Positions 23,380 to 34,737 of a stretch of DNA of 64,000 bases are shown one piece after another (position 1 is the stretch's first letter; the number at the start of each line of letters is the position of its first letter). Below the pieces are notes generated by a model, which saw only the letters and a list, made by a program, of their open reading frames with translations, did no database searches and had not been told where the DNA came from. This DNA comes from Unio delphinus (Eukaryota; Mollusca; Bivalvia; Unionida; Unionidae), in assembly GCA_029339505.1 (NCBI GenBank), contig JAQISU010000097.1, positions 2,684,001 to 2,748,000 on the forward strand, in the 5' to 3' direction. The translations under genes were made by a program, and so were the position numbers.

Positions 23380-24600
23380 ATATTTTAGAAGAATTGTTAT
23401 CATTTGGCACTTCTTTACAATAAGGCCCTTAATTATGACAGTTCCTGTTATAAGGCCCATTATCATAAAAATTCTTTTTATAAGACCATTCATCAAAACA
23501 GTTCCTGTTTATAAGGCCCTTAATTATCACAGTAATCCGGTTATAGACCCGTTATTATAAAAGTTTCTTTTATAAGGCCCTTCATTAAAATACAGTTCCT
23601 GTTATACAGCTCTTCATATAAGAACACTTCTTGTTATAAGGCCCTTTATTAAAAAACAGTTCCTGTTATAAGGCCCTTCATCATAACAGAGTTCTTATAA
23701 TAAGGCTTTTCATTATAACAGAGTTCTTATAATAAGGCTTTTCATTATAACAGAGTTCTTTTAATAAGGCTTTTCATTATAACAGAGTTCTTATAATAAG
23801 GCTTTTCATTATAACAGAGTTCTTATAATAAGGCTTTTCATCATAACAGAGTTCTTATAATAAGGCTTTTCATTATAACAGAGTTCTTATAATAAGGCTT
23901 TTCATTATAACAGAGTACCTGGTGTTATAGGCCTTTAATTATAACACTTTTCCTGTTATAAGGCTCTTCATAAAAGTACTGCTGCATTCATAAGGCCCTT
24001 CAATATAACAATTCCTGTTATAAGACCAAAGGCTCTTCATAAAAGTACTGCTGCATTCATAAGGCCCTTCAATATAACAATTCCTGTTATAAGACCAAAG
24101 GCTCTTCATAAAAGTACTGCTGCATTCATAAGGCCCTTCAATATAACAATTCCTGTTATAAGACCAGTTCCTTTCATAAAAAAAGGCACTTTATTATAAC
24201 ATAGCTCATGCTATAGACCCTTCATTATAAAAGTTCCAATTATAAGGCATTTCATTGTAACACAGCTCATGCTACCCAATTATAAGGCACTTGATTGTAA
24301 TACATCTCATGTTACAGACCCTTCATTATAACAGTTCCAATTATAAAGCACTTCATTGTAACACAGTTCTTGTTACAGACCCTTCATTATAACAATTCCA
24401 ATTATAAGGCACTTCATTGTAACACAGTTCTTGTTACAGACCCTTCATTATAACAATTCCAATTATAAGGCACTTCATTGTAACACAGTTCTTGTTACAG
24501 ACCCTTCATTATAACAATTCCAATTATAAGGCACTTCATTATAACACAGTTCTTGTTACAGATCCTTCATTATAACAATTCCAGTTATAAGACAGAAATG
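23380..24600. repeat. composite minisatellite family (32, 69 and 61-bp units)
   Basis: Three neighbouring arrays share the theme ataaggcccttcattataac. About 23690-23915 has 32-bp units (cagagttcttataataaggc plus ttttcattataa). About 23955-24170 has three 69-bp units (with aaaagtactgctgcattcat). About 24240-24590 has 61-bp units (cacagttcttgttacagacc and so on). Older irregular copies lie at 23380-23690. Confidence 0.93.
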
Positions 24601-25094
24601 ACCATAGATCCCAAAGCTACAGATATCCTGTAATTCAATAAAGGGGAATCTCATTATGAAGTGGTATAGCAGTAATTTAAAGCTACGATGGAGGGCATTA
24701 TAATCAAAGAGTACTGTATAACATACTTCATTATAAGGTAAACTACCAAGCTGTATTTTCACTGGCTCCGTGACAGTGACATCGGCAGTATTCTAATCTG
24801 ATCTGTACAACATTCACATCTGATGACCTATAATTTATGCTTCATTAATGTAATGGTACATATTAAATATGCTAGGATTAACATGTCGGAGAACATAACT
24901 TTGTTAATGCACATTAACAGTGAACTTAGTTTATTAATGATATCAATCGGGTAAATAAGCAAACCTTACTAACTTTTCATCATGTCAATGACTGACACTG
25001 GTTTAGCATACACACAAAAAACTATACCAAACTGAAGACAACATATCTTAACTTTTTATTACTGTTCATTTTATTACATAATAATTACATTTTT
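24601..25094. other. unassigned AT-rich sequence
   Basis: No supported gene. The part after 25030 resembles the ttattgttcatt-rich tandem sequence that continues after the SINE-2 and pogo-like insertions. Confidence 0.45.
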
Positions 25095-25343
25095 GTTTGT
25101 TTTGTTTTTATTTTTTATGGTTTAATGCCATTTATCAGCACAATATTGTCTATACATGGCGGCCAGTATTAATGGTGGAGGAAGAACCCGGAAAACAGGA
25201 AATAACCACCAACTCACAAGAAGCTACTGGCAAGCTTTCTCACTTACCCACATTGGCCGAATCTGAGATTCGAACCCAAACAGACAGAGGTGAGATGGCA
25301 GTGATCCGTAGCGGACAGCGCTTTAGACCACTCAGGGCTTTTT
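25095..25343 (-). mobile_element. SINE-2, near full-length copy
   Basis: From a T-rich tail (tttgttttgttttta) through tggtttaatgccatttatca, the body tatacatggcggccagtatt and box B gagattcgaaccca to the head ctttagaccactcaggg. Almost all landmarks are kept. Confidence 0.92.
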
Positions 25344-25561
25344 TGCGACAAATTATTAGTTTTATTCATTTATTGTTCATCATATACAAATTAATTTTGT
25401 TTTTAATGTCAATTTTATTATATAAGAATAAAATTTTTGTTAATATTGTTTGTGACATTAGTTTTATACATTTATTGTTCATGATATACAAATTAATTTT
25501 GTTTTAAATGCCAATTTTATTACACAAGAATTAAATTTCATCTTCATTGTTTATTTTATTA
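25344..25561. repeat. AT-rich tandem repeat, about 100-bp unit, interrupted
   Basis: Phrases ttattgttcatcatatacaa and ttgttcatgatatacaaatt mark two adjacent units. Similar sequence lies before the SINE-2 insertion (25040-25094) and after the pogo-like element (26820-26930), so one array seems to have been split twice. Confidence 0.65.
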
Positions 25562-26806
25562 CATTAGTCCCCCTCTTGTACGGCCCCCCTGACCAGCGGC
25601 CACCCGCTCCTAACGGCCAGAATTCGTTGGCACCGACGAGTTTCTGTTCAAAAGTACCCCTCACGAAAGGCCACCCGGCTAACGCGACCAGCGGCCAGCA
25701 TTTTTGTGCAATAATATAAAATTTACCCCTCACGAGCGGCCACATTTTATTTTAAATGCATCCAGAACCAATAATTAATTCAAATCTTGACGTAAGGTAA
25801 GCAATTTTGATTATCTCTATCGTAGATAACACGTCTCCGAGTGTCAAGTCGCCGTTAAAAGTGTCGACCAAAAATTTATAGTATATAGTTATCTGTGAAA
25901 GTCGATGTTTACAGGAAATGGGCTCAATAATGTTATGATAGAGTTTGGGGTTTAACACCTATGTTGAGTTCTTCTCGTTGATGATTATAACCAGACGTAA
26001 TTGTTATAATCATAACAAGGTTTGCATTGGCTAAAAATAGATTTTGTACATTGGCACACACAGACAACCTTAAAAAAGACAATAGGGTACCAGACAAAGA
26101 CCGGAAAAATCACGTGACCACACAAAATGGCTTCCTACGAAGGATGTATTTCGTAGACTCGACACAAGTTTTGTCTGCATAATTAAATCGCATACAGTCA
26201 GCAATAACCGAATAAATCATTACCAAACATTAAAATGCCATCACGTTAACGGATACATTATTTTCGAAGAAAGTCGGTTATTCTACTCGACGACATCGGG
26301 GGGGGGGGGGGGGGGGGGGGGGGGGGTGATGCCGAACAATTGTATGTACAAAACGTCAAAAGACTCGTAAAAACAAGTTTATGTTGAAATAATTTGAATA
26401 AACAAAGTAATAACCGATAAGAAGGTTATTCAGCAGCAGTGGGGAAATGGAGCAAATGGAAAGATAATTATGTATGTACCAAGATGTAAATGACGTTTTT
26501 GAATCCATTTGCAATGTGCATGAGAACAATACCCGTTCGCATATCAAGCTTACGCCAAGAAAGCAAAAATAGTAACGTATATTCAGTTGAAATAAATTTG
26601 TTATTATAACAAAAAAACTTGTATTGATTAATGTTTCATTTAGACGAAGATATTTAATGTTTTGAAGTATGTAGCTTTCTTACTACGTACATTACATATA
26701 CATGTACTTCTCATTATAAATTTAGCCCCCCTCTGGAACGGCCACCCGCCTTATAAGGCCACTTTCTCGGTGCAGCAGGGGTGGCCGTATAAGAGGGGGA
26801 CTACTG
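25562..26806. mobile_element. non-autonomous pogo/Tc1-mariner-like element, 1245 bp
   Basis: The left end reads cattagtccccctcttgtac and the right end, inward on minus, cagtagtccccctcttatac; both continue ggcc. They form a 24-bp terminal inverted repeat with two mismatches. TA flanks both sides (25560-25561 and 26807-26808). Further ggccacc motifs lie just inside each end. The interior is CpG-richer than the flanks and holds no recognisable transposase frame. A run of 29 G lies inside. Confidence 0.82.
26298..26326. repeat. (G)29 homopolymer
   Basis: Uninterrupted G run inside the pogo-like element; its length may be uncertain because such runs are hard to sequence. Confidence 0.9.
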
Positions 26807-26944
26807 TATATATTTTTAAAAACAAATTATTATTGTTCATTACATTTAAGAATTTATTTTATTTTATTAGTGTCAATTATTTTACATAAGATCTAGTTAC
26901 TTTCATTTATTATTGTTCAGTTGCTAAAGATTGAAATCATTAAT

Positions 26945-27190
26945 TGGTTGGTTGTTGTTTGGGGTTTAACACCATTTGTAGATGCATGACAATACAATTG
27001 GTGGACAGTATATCTGGTGGTGGAAGAACCCAGTAAAATCCCAGTAAGAACCCATAACACACGCATGGGAAGCTACTGGCAAGCTTTCTCACATGCCCAA
27101 AAATCAAACACACGAGGACAAAGGTGAGATGGCAGTGTTTATTATATATATACATCAGCAATTTAAACCACTTGGCCATCAGAAGTCCCT
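26945..27190 (-). mobile_element. SINE-2, diverged copy
   Basis: Tail side ggttggttgttgtttggggt, body ggtggtggaagaacccagta, head side aaaccacttggccatca. Several substitutions in the box B region. Confidence 0.85.
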
Positions 27191-27418
27191 TAAATGATGG
27201 GAGATATTTGCCTTTTTCGACAACACTCGATTCTGTTCTAATTTCATAACAAACATGAAACTGACAAACATTTTCAAAGCCATCTGCTAGAAAATCAAAA
27301 CTATATAGTCATGTTAACTTACTTTCTTGTAAAAGTTGCATGTGCATGACACAACTGCATATTTTAACGTGTACCATAATGCATACTGCACAGAACCATT
27401 ATCTACTTTTGCATGATG

Positions 27419-27678
27419 TTGTTGTTGTTGTTGTTGTTGTAGGGTTTAATGCCATTTTTCATCACAAGATAGGCTATATATGGCGGCCAGTATTAATGGT
27501 GGAAGAAGAACCCAGGAAAACTTTGGAAAGAACTACCAACCCACAAGAAGCTACCGGCAAGTTTTTCACATACCCACATTTAAGCCTGAGCTTGAAGATT
27601 CGAACCCACGCAGACAGGTGAGAATTGGCAGTGATCTTTAATGGTGAGCGCTTTAGACCACTCGGCCACTCGAGGCCC
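27419..27678 (-). mobile_element. SINE-2, full-length copy with perfect 13-bp target duplication
   Basis: Tail (gtt)n, body gggtttaatgccatttttca, box B gattcgaaccca, head gaccactcggccactcgagg. The 13-bp direct repeat cttttgcatgatg flanks it (27406-27418 and 27679-27691), the best-preserved SINE-2 insertion in the window and probably the youngest. Confidence 0.96.
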
Positions 27679-27691
27679 CTTTTGCATGATG

Positions 27692-29289
27692 TAAACTGGG
27701 ATCAATGTCTTTATAAAAAAATATGTTACTGACCTTTCCAGACAATATTTGCATAGAGTTATTTGCCAAGCCACAAGACAATTATTAATTAGAATAAAGA
27801 TCTAAGACCCTGATCCATCTACCATTATATCATGGTAGATATGGGCCTAGGCCATAATTTACAGATACGGAAATATAAATTATACTGATAAAAATAACAT
27901 ATTTGGTGAAGATTTAATCCTCCAGCAAAACATTACAATAAAATATTCCAGTGAAGAAATTTGTTTTGCTACTAATTCTTACATAATAAATTAACAAGAC
28001 CTGAATTTATATAACTGCTCTCCTCCAGAACTTTGCATCATTTGACAGGTCTATTAATTACCCAACTGGTGCCTCTTTATATTTGAAGAGGTAAATTCAA
28101 CAAAGCATGCAGGAATGATGACTGCATTACTTCATAACCCTATAAATAAATACCCCATTGGTCCCTCTTTATAACTGCAACAGGTAAATCCTTTATGGTT
28201 ATCAATAAATGTTAAATCTTCCACTTCAAGAATTATTAGTCAAGTCAACCAGACAGTTTTGCCACTTATCAGACAACACAATGGACAGTCCACATAACAT
28301 CAATTATCTGTCAGGCCCATCTTTTACAAGAGTAAAATAAAACCTCTTACCTTCATATTAGTTGTGTATTGAATCATTTAACAATACACAAATATTTGTG
28401 GAACTATGAGTTTCCTAGTTTATATATCTTATCTATAATCTTCACTGTTGTTTGTAAACATATTTTCCAAAACCTGGAAGGAGTATGGCTTTAAAACTCC
28501 AAAGTTGATATGAATTTAAGGATTTAAAGCAATCTCATCATCAGAGAAAATGTCACGGCCAAGAAAACAAATGGCCGGTAGTATATAATACCAGTAACCA
28601 GTGCCAGATTAAGTGAGTATGGGGCATATCTTATAAAGGCCCTAAATTTACAAAATATTAAAATACTTAAATTTTTAACTTGCGTAGTAATGTAACTGTA
28701 TTTGTCATAACTATAATGCAAGATAACATGACAAATATGTCTGACATTTCAGTAATATTATTTACATGTAGGTAATTCATAGCTTGAAAGCATTTAGTGC
28801 AGGGCCATTGAAGGTGTAGGGCCTTTGAAAGTTTTAAGGCCTATGAAAGTGCGGTACCCTTGAAAGTACAGGGCTTTCAAAAGTGCAGGGCCCGTAGCAT
28901 ATGCTACTTTTGCTCCTTGGATAATCCAGCTATGCCATTACACTGAGTTAAATCACACTACTAGCGTCTAAAATAAATTTGCTAAAAGAAAACATTGATG
29001 AAGATATGACTACAGGAGTGGAGCATGAAATATCGATGAAGGTAACTTGGTTTTTTTAAGTGACTTTATGGGTGCTAATGATTAGACCTATATTTCTCCA
29101 TGCACAACTATCCTTGGTGCAAGTTTCTGTGTGGAGAACACCATATGAGCTGCTGCATTTTTTTATTATTTATGTGTGCATGAAACACGTTATTGATTCT
29201 GCACCAAATGAATCAGGTGCTACTTTCAACAAAACTAAGATAGTGTTGAGGAAAATGCGTACACATACAGATGCATGCCCATATGTGCG
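27692..29289. other. unassigned AT-rich sequence with small diverged repeats
   Basis: Contains a short cluster of about 20-bp repeats at 28797-28895 (gggcctttgaaagt type) and two diverged copies of a ctggtgcctctttata phrase near 28.07 and 28.16 kb. No gene is supported. Confidence 0.5.
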
Positions 29290-29740
29290 CAGGAGCCCAG
29301 GGTGGTTGAGATGTCTGAGGCTATTATAGCCTCTATAGATCATTGACATCTCAACTGTCTGTGAGGGTTGGCAGCTATGCATCTCACCTGTCTGTGAGGG
29401 TTGGCAGCTATGCATCTCACCTGTCTGTGAGGGTTGGAGTCTCAAGCTCAGCCAAAAACAATTATGTGAGAAAGATTACTAGCAGCTTCCCATAAGTCAG
29501 TGGTTCATCCCAGGGTACTCCTGTCAAGAATTCTTCCCTGGGTACTCCTGTCAGCAGTTCTTCCCAGGGTACTCCTGTCAGCAGTTCTTCCCAGGGTACA
29601 CCTGTCAACAGTTCTTCCCAGGGTACTCCTGTCAAGAATTTTTCCCAGGGTACTCCTGTCAGCAGTTCATCCCAGGGTATTCCTGATAGTGGTTCATCCC
29701 AGGGTACTACTGGGTTCTTATACCACCAACTATACTGGGT
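29290..29740 (+). mobile_element. SINE-2 derivative carrying two internal minisatellites
   Basis: The order of SINE-2 landmarks is kept: head gcccagggtggttgagatgt, box B gagggttggagtctcaagct, gtgagaaagattactagcag, and the hinge cccataagtcagtggttcat. Two segments are tandemly amplified. A 33-bp unit around box A-B (atctcacctgtctgtgaggg) has about 2.7 copies at 29346-29435. A 27-bp unit (cccagggtactcctgtcagc) has about 7.5 copies at 29509-29710. A (TA)n tract follows after a short tail region. Confidence 0.8.
29509..29710. repeat. minisatellite, 27-bp unit, about 7.5 copies, inside SINE-2
   Basis: Unit cccagggtactcctgtcagc plus agttctt, derived in place from the ttccggggttttcccgg / gttcttcc segment of SINE-2. 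Being a multiple of 3, it produces a spurious frame with repeated PRVLLSAVL. Confidence 0.93.
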
Positions 29741-29784
29741 ACAATGTATGTATGAATGTATGTATATGTATGTATGAATCTATG

Positions 29785-29789
<5 letters not shown>

Positions 29790-29837
<48 letters not shown>
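29790..29837. repeat. (TA)n microsatellite, left part
   Basis: TA run interrupted by the hAT MITE at 29838-30300 and continued at 30301-30384. Confidence 0.98.
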
Positions 29838-29840
<3 letters not shown>

Positions 29841-30297
29841 GGCATAACCTACTTTTGATCCGGAAATCGGAATCCACCAGATAGTATGAACTTCTGATTA
29901 ATCGGAGTCGGACAAGGCAGGAACGACCAATTCGGATAATAAAAATAATAAAGTTGAATTTCTATAGCACCTTGTCTAACACTGCGTGTCATTCGATAGT
30001 GCGTTAATAAAGTTAAATAAGAAGTCAGAAAAGTCCAATATGGTCAACAAAATCATGCTGTGAGACAATCTATTTGAACTGGAGGGTGAAAACCGGAAAT
30101 GAAGCTGGATATGGTAAAGTACTAAGTAACATGCTAGACACGGCAAAACCAGATCCCGGAAACGGAAGATGACATTTTTTAGAAATAAAATACGGATTTA
30201 GCATTTCCGATTATTTTAATCCTATCCGGAATCGGAACAATTTCATGCCCAAAATCCAGAATCGGAAATCGGTAGAAAAATGCTAATCGGTTATGCC

Positions 30298-30300
<3 letters not shown>
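29838..30300. mobile_element. hAT MITE family X, copy 1 (463 bp)
   Basis: Starts tagggcataacc and ends ggttatgcccta, perfect 12-bp inverted ends. Subterminal cggaaatcgg motifs recur at both sides. Inserted in a (TA)n tract, so the 8-bp duplication can only be approximate (atatatat / taatatat). A second copy at 54524-54993 is very similar by eye along its full length. No coding frame. Confidence 0.9.

Positions 30301-30384
<84 letters not shown>
30301..30384. repeat. (TA)n microsatellite, right part
   Basis: Continuation of the TA tract after the MITE; about 84 bp. Confidence 0.98.
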
Positions 30385-30386
<2 letters not shown>

Positions 30387-30731
30387 TTATGTGCAGAAAA
30401 ATGACATTAAACACATACACACCCAACAAACATTGGTGTTTACTTTTTAATGACATTAAACACATACACACCTAACAAACATTGGTGTTTACTTTTCAAG
30501 TGTCACACAGTTGTAATCAACATGACATTTGTTGGAGTTTCATATTCTTCTCATACAAAATAAAAGTCTTTATCAGTATAATTGTGACTTTATTATATTT
30601 GTAGCTCAGAAATTAAACCTGGAACCATTTAAATCAAGTTTTGTCAACTTGCAAAAATACATTTTGATAAAAACTCAAGAAAAACATAATCTATCTCTAT
30701 TAATATGTGTACACATCTTTCAAATTATGAT
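30385..30731. other. short direct duplication and unassigned sequence
   Basis: The phrase aatgacattaaacacataca followed by cacc(c/t)aacaaac occurs twice in tandem (about 30401-30490, roughly 48-bp spacing). The remainder shows nothing. Confidence 0.6.
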
Positions 30732-30739
30732 ATCATAAC

Positions 30740-32010
30740 TAGAGCTGTACCGATTAATCGCCCGTACGCGTAATCGGGCCGATTATTAGCACAATCGGTA
30801 TAATCGGGTATCGGCAGAAATAATCGGTGCCGATGCAAATAATTTTTTTAAATAACCAATTTTTCCTGATAAAAGTTGTATATACAGTCGCGTTTTGACT
30901 GACCGTAACTTAATCTTTTGTAACACTAGAGCTCGGGATAAATGAGGTATGCAAAGAAGTTGCTCATTAACTAGCACTACTGTATAGTCGAATAACTATA
31001 TATTGAGATAAACACATCGAACCATCAATTAATCTTTTGTAACAAAGAGATTGCTCTAATAAAGTATTTAAAAAGAATTTATCTTGCTGCCAGTTGTGCG
31101 AAATTTTCAACTCCAGCGTCCGGTAACATGTGTAAACTGCAGTAAACCAGACTAAAGTACATGTCGCTAACCGCCATTGTAGTGCCAAAGTCATGTGAAT
31201 AGCCAGTAAGATTAACATCAAAGGGAGTAATGATGGATATATACACAGTCAATTTTGAGGTATGTGTTTTTTCTTTATCTTTATGAAAACTCACAAAACA
31301 CCGATAGTCCTTATGTCCCAGTGAGAAATTGTTTGAAAGGGCTTCAGTGTAGGTTTGAGTACGTCGTCTGTCTTTCAGTTAATCCGTAATGCCTGGAGGG
31401 TGAACGAACTCATTGTCTTTAATACTTATAAGTGAGAATCATTTCCGGATTTTTTAAAATTATTTTTTATTTCTTTTGTTAGTGTTTCACCAAGCCACCA
31501 TCTGGCAGTAGGGGCGGTCTCTCATAAGTCATAACAGGTTTTACTGTACCTTTGAAGTACCGACATATACTAAACAAATATAACAATTCTATATCAATGT
31601 TTTACAATTATCTGATGTTGCCGCAGCAATAACGAGTATTTGTTGTCGTCAAAGCAAGCCGACGACCTTTGCTCATAGAAAGTCGGCAATAAGTTTAATA
31701 ATTTTCGAGTCACCGAAAGTTACTTTTTTAACATGCCTATGTCTTAGAACACGGATATTTTTGTCCCAAGATGTACTGCCGTTACAATAGACAACAAAAA
31801 CACCTAAAATCTGTAAAGTTTTGACATTGGCCCACGGATAAGCCCCCCCTTCATTCCAGGCCTTTATTGTTTTCTAAATTTGTCGGCTTATACCCGAGTA
31901 CATAATATGGTAATCAAATAATCGGTCTCATAATCGGTATCGGCAATTTTGATAATCGGCTATACGCGGTATCGGCATAATCGGCAAAAAGTGACATCGG
32001 TACAGCTCTA
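30740..32010. mobile_element. non-autonomous hAT-type transposon, 1271 bp
   Basis: Perfect 15-bp inverted ends tagagctgtaccgat and atcggtacagctcta. An exact 8-bp target duplication atcataac lies on both sides (30732-30739 and 32011-32018). Dense taatcgg/ccgatta motifs sit inside both ends, likely transposase-binding repeats (inference). The interior lacks a recognisable hAT transposase frame. It includes fragments resembling pogo-type ends near 31.55 and 31.91 kb. Confidence 0.93.
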
Positions 32011-32094
32011 ATCATAACAAGCTTCAGGTTCTGCCTTATGTGGTACATAATGAGTGCTTAAACAGAACAAATTCTCACTAACATATCAATTCCA

Positions 32095-32390
32095 GGTTCT
32101 TTCTTACATACTGTAAAATAGGTCAAATGTCAGGACTAACTTTTGTACATACTGTAAAATAGGTCACATGTCAGATTCACTTTTGCAACTGCTGTAAAAT
32201 AGGTCAGATGTCATGACTCCTTTTTGCACCTAATGTGAAACAGGTCAAATGTCAGGACTCCATTTTGAACCTACTGTAAAATAGGTCAAATGTCAGACTC
32301 TTTTTTGTACATACTGTAAAATAGGTCAAATGTCAGGATTCCCTTTTGTACATACTGTAAAATAGGTCAAATGCCAGGACTCCCTTTTTT
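32095..32390. repeat. minisatellite, about 41-bp unit, 7 copies
   Basis: Unit tactgtaaaataggtcaaat plus gtcaggactcccttttgtaca with small indels. Confidence 0.95.
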
Positions 32391-32474
32391 CTTTAGAAAT
32401 TTAACCCTGTGAAAAATATAAAACTGGAGTGGAACCTAAAAAAAGCAGAGTGCTAAAAGTCACCTGTCACTTAG

Positions 32475-33540
32475 TGGCCTTGCCTACTAGTAGACAACCT
32501 CAATAAAACAATGGTAACTACTCAACCCGAACAAAACTGATAACTACTCAACCCGAACAAAACAATGGTAACTACTTAACCTCAACAAAACAATGGTAAC
32601 TACTTAACCTCAACAAAACAATGGTAACTACTTAACCTCAACAAATCAATGGTAACTGCTTAACCTCAACAAAACAATGGTAACTACTTAACCTCAACAA
32701 AACAATGGTAACTGCTCAACCTCAACAAAACAATGGTAACTGCTCAACCTGAACAAAACAATGGTAACTACTTAACCTCAACAAAACAATGGTAACTACT
32801 TAACCTCAACAAAACAATGGTAACTACTTAACCTCAACAAAACAATAGTAACTGCTCAACCTCAACAAAATAATGGTAACTGCTCAACCTGAACAAAACA
32901 ATGGTAACTGTTCAACCTCAATAAAACAATGTAACTAATCAACCTGAACAGATCAATGAACCTGAACAGATCAATGGTAACTACTCAACCTGAACAAAAC
33001 AATGGTAACTGCTCAACCTCAACAAAACAATGGTAACTACTTAACCTCAACAAAACAATGGTAACTGCTCATCTTAGACAAAGCAATGGTAACTGCTCAA
33101 CCTTGACAAAACACTGGTAACTGCTCATCTTAGAAAAAACACTGGTAACTACTCATCTTAGACAAAACAATGGTAACTGCTCATCTTAGACAAAACAATA
33201 GTAACTGCTCATCTCAGACAAAACAATGGTAACTGCTCATCTTAAACAAAACACTGGTAACTGCTCATCTTAGATAAAACACTGGTAACTACTCATCTTA
33301 GACACAACAATGGTAACTGCTCTTCTTAAGACAAAACACTGGTAACTGCTCATCTTAGATAAAACACTGGTAACTACTCATCTTAGACAAAACAATGGTA
33401 ACTGCTCATCTTAGACAAAACAATGGTAACTGCTCATCTTAGACAAAACAATGGTAACTGCTCATCTTAGACAAAACAATGGTAACTGCTCATCTTAGAC
33501 AAAACAATGGTAACTACTCATCTTAGACAAAACACTGCAT
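32475..33540. repeat. minisatellite, 29-bp unit, about 36 copies, two subfamilies
   Basis: The left part uses aacaatggtaactacttaac plus ctcaacaaa. The right part from about 33060 uses aacaatggtaactgctcatc plus ttagacaaa. The change of subfamily is rather abrupt, and a local duplication appears in the right half (aaaacactggtaactactca twice). Confidence 0.97.
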
Positions 33541-34179
33541 GTGGAAACTTTCTATAGTTGTTTTGCAAATGCTTACAGTAGATAACACCTGTTATAATAA
33601 GTACTAAACCCCTCCCCCATTCCTGAAAAGATAAAGTAAACATGTCAGACAAATTTAAACACGTGTCTATAGCATGTCTGAAGAACCCATGTGTACCAAC
33701 AAAATATTAATAATTTAATTCATGACTTAAACTATCTTGGACAACTTTCCAAAATTAATTTTTCCTTTCTTTAATTAGTATATGATTATATGATTGATGC
33801 AAACTGTAATTGAATCAAATGTAAATATTTCAAAAAGAAATCTGTAGGACAATATGCAGTACTTAAGAGGTTGGGTGGAAGAGATTATTTATTTATCACC
33901 AATTACAAATGAATCCGATCAATCACATGCATAGACTTCAAGGTAGAGTATAATAGTATTTATCTCAAAACAAGATTGCACTGATCATTCCCTTCACTAA
34001 AATTTGAAAGTCAGATGAAGTCGATTTGCAGCAAGAGTAAACAAAACATTTATTAATATAAATAAAAAGCTTAATTTGATCATGTCGGTGAATGGCTCTT
34101 AGATCAAACATCAATGCACTAAATGATAGTCAGAAATAGAGGAATGGTACACATTTATAATAGAAGAGTTGTACCAACA
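33541..34179. other. unassigned AT-rich sequence
   Basis: No supported gene or repeat. Confidence 0.5.
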
Positions 34180-34378
34180 GCACATGGAAGGAGCTGCAGA
34201 CTGCCCACTGGTCAGCGAAGCACTTGTAACCAAATGATTGAAGGATCGAATCCTACCACTGCAATAGCATAGGTCAACTACAATGGTGTGTCCTTGGAAA
34301 ATGCACTTTACTCCAATTATCACAACACTATATAACCTCCTTGTGCTGTTGTGCCGTAAAGCACTAAACCAATCCAAT
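34180..34378 (+). mobile_element. SINE-3, tRNA-headed element of another family
   Basis: Head ggtcagcgaagcacttgtaa with box B-like gaaggatcgaatcctacc. The body has ggtgtgtccttggaaaatgc and acttta. The 3' end tgtgccgtaaagcactaaac resembles the 3' motif of many LINE/SINE pairs. Only one copy was found here. The family name is not assigned. Confidence 0.7.
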
Positions 34379-34585
34379 TGCACTGGCAAGGTCATTCAAT
34401 TGTGGACAAATTGGTTTTAGCATTCAGTGGTAAAGTCCCTGCAGCTGTATGCAATTTAAATGCATATGTTACTGAGGGCCCTTGTCATAAAATGTGAATG
34501 TTGTAACTGTGTCAATACAGAAATAAACAACTGTACATTTTATCATTGTTTGTTAACATGTTCTCATTAAAAAAACTCACCTCAC
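34379..34585. other. unassigned spacer
   Basis: No supported feature. Confidence 0.4.
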
Positions 34586-34737
34586 CTCTTAAAAACTGAA
34601 AATCCTCCCACATATAATTATCAAGGAGGGGGAATTCCAAAAGTGTGTCAAACATCTGGGAAGTGCTTAACAAAGACACCATTCTGTGACAGCTAGCAGC
34701 ATCAGAGAAATTCAGTAAAGCCATATGCTGATCAGAC
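34586..34737 (-). CDS. candidate internal coding exon (unproven)
   Basis: On minus, an AG at 34739-34738 precedes an open stretch of 50 codons with one base at each end belonging to split codons. It is followed by a consensus donor, ttaagag then gtgaggtgagt. The peptide includes SDQHMALLNFSDAASCHRMV and FDTLLEFPLLDNYMWEDFQF, with a balanced composition unlike chance AT-rich translation. The acceptor's pyrimidine tract is weak. I recognise no domain, and no neighbouring exon of matching phase was identified. Confidence 0.33.

Noticed and set aside
28599..28953. Possible hAT element with cagtg ends (cagtgccagattaag / ...cattacactg)
   Set aside because: Flanking 8-bp sequences do not match and the inner ends share only short similarity.
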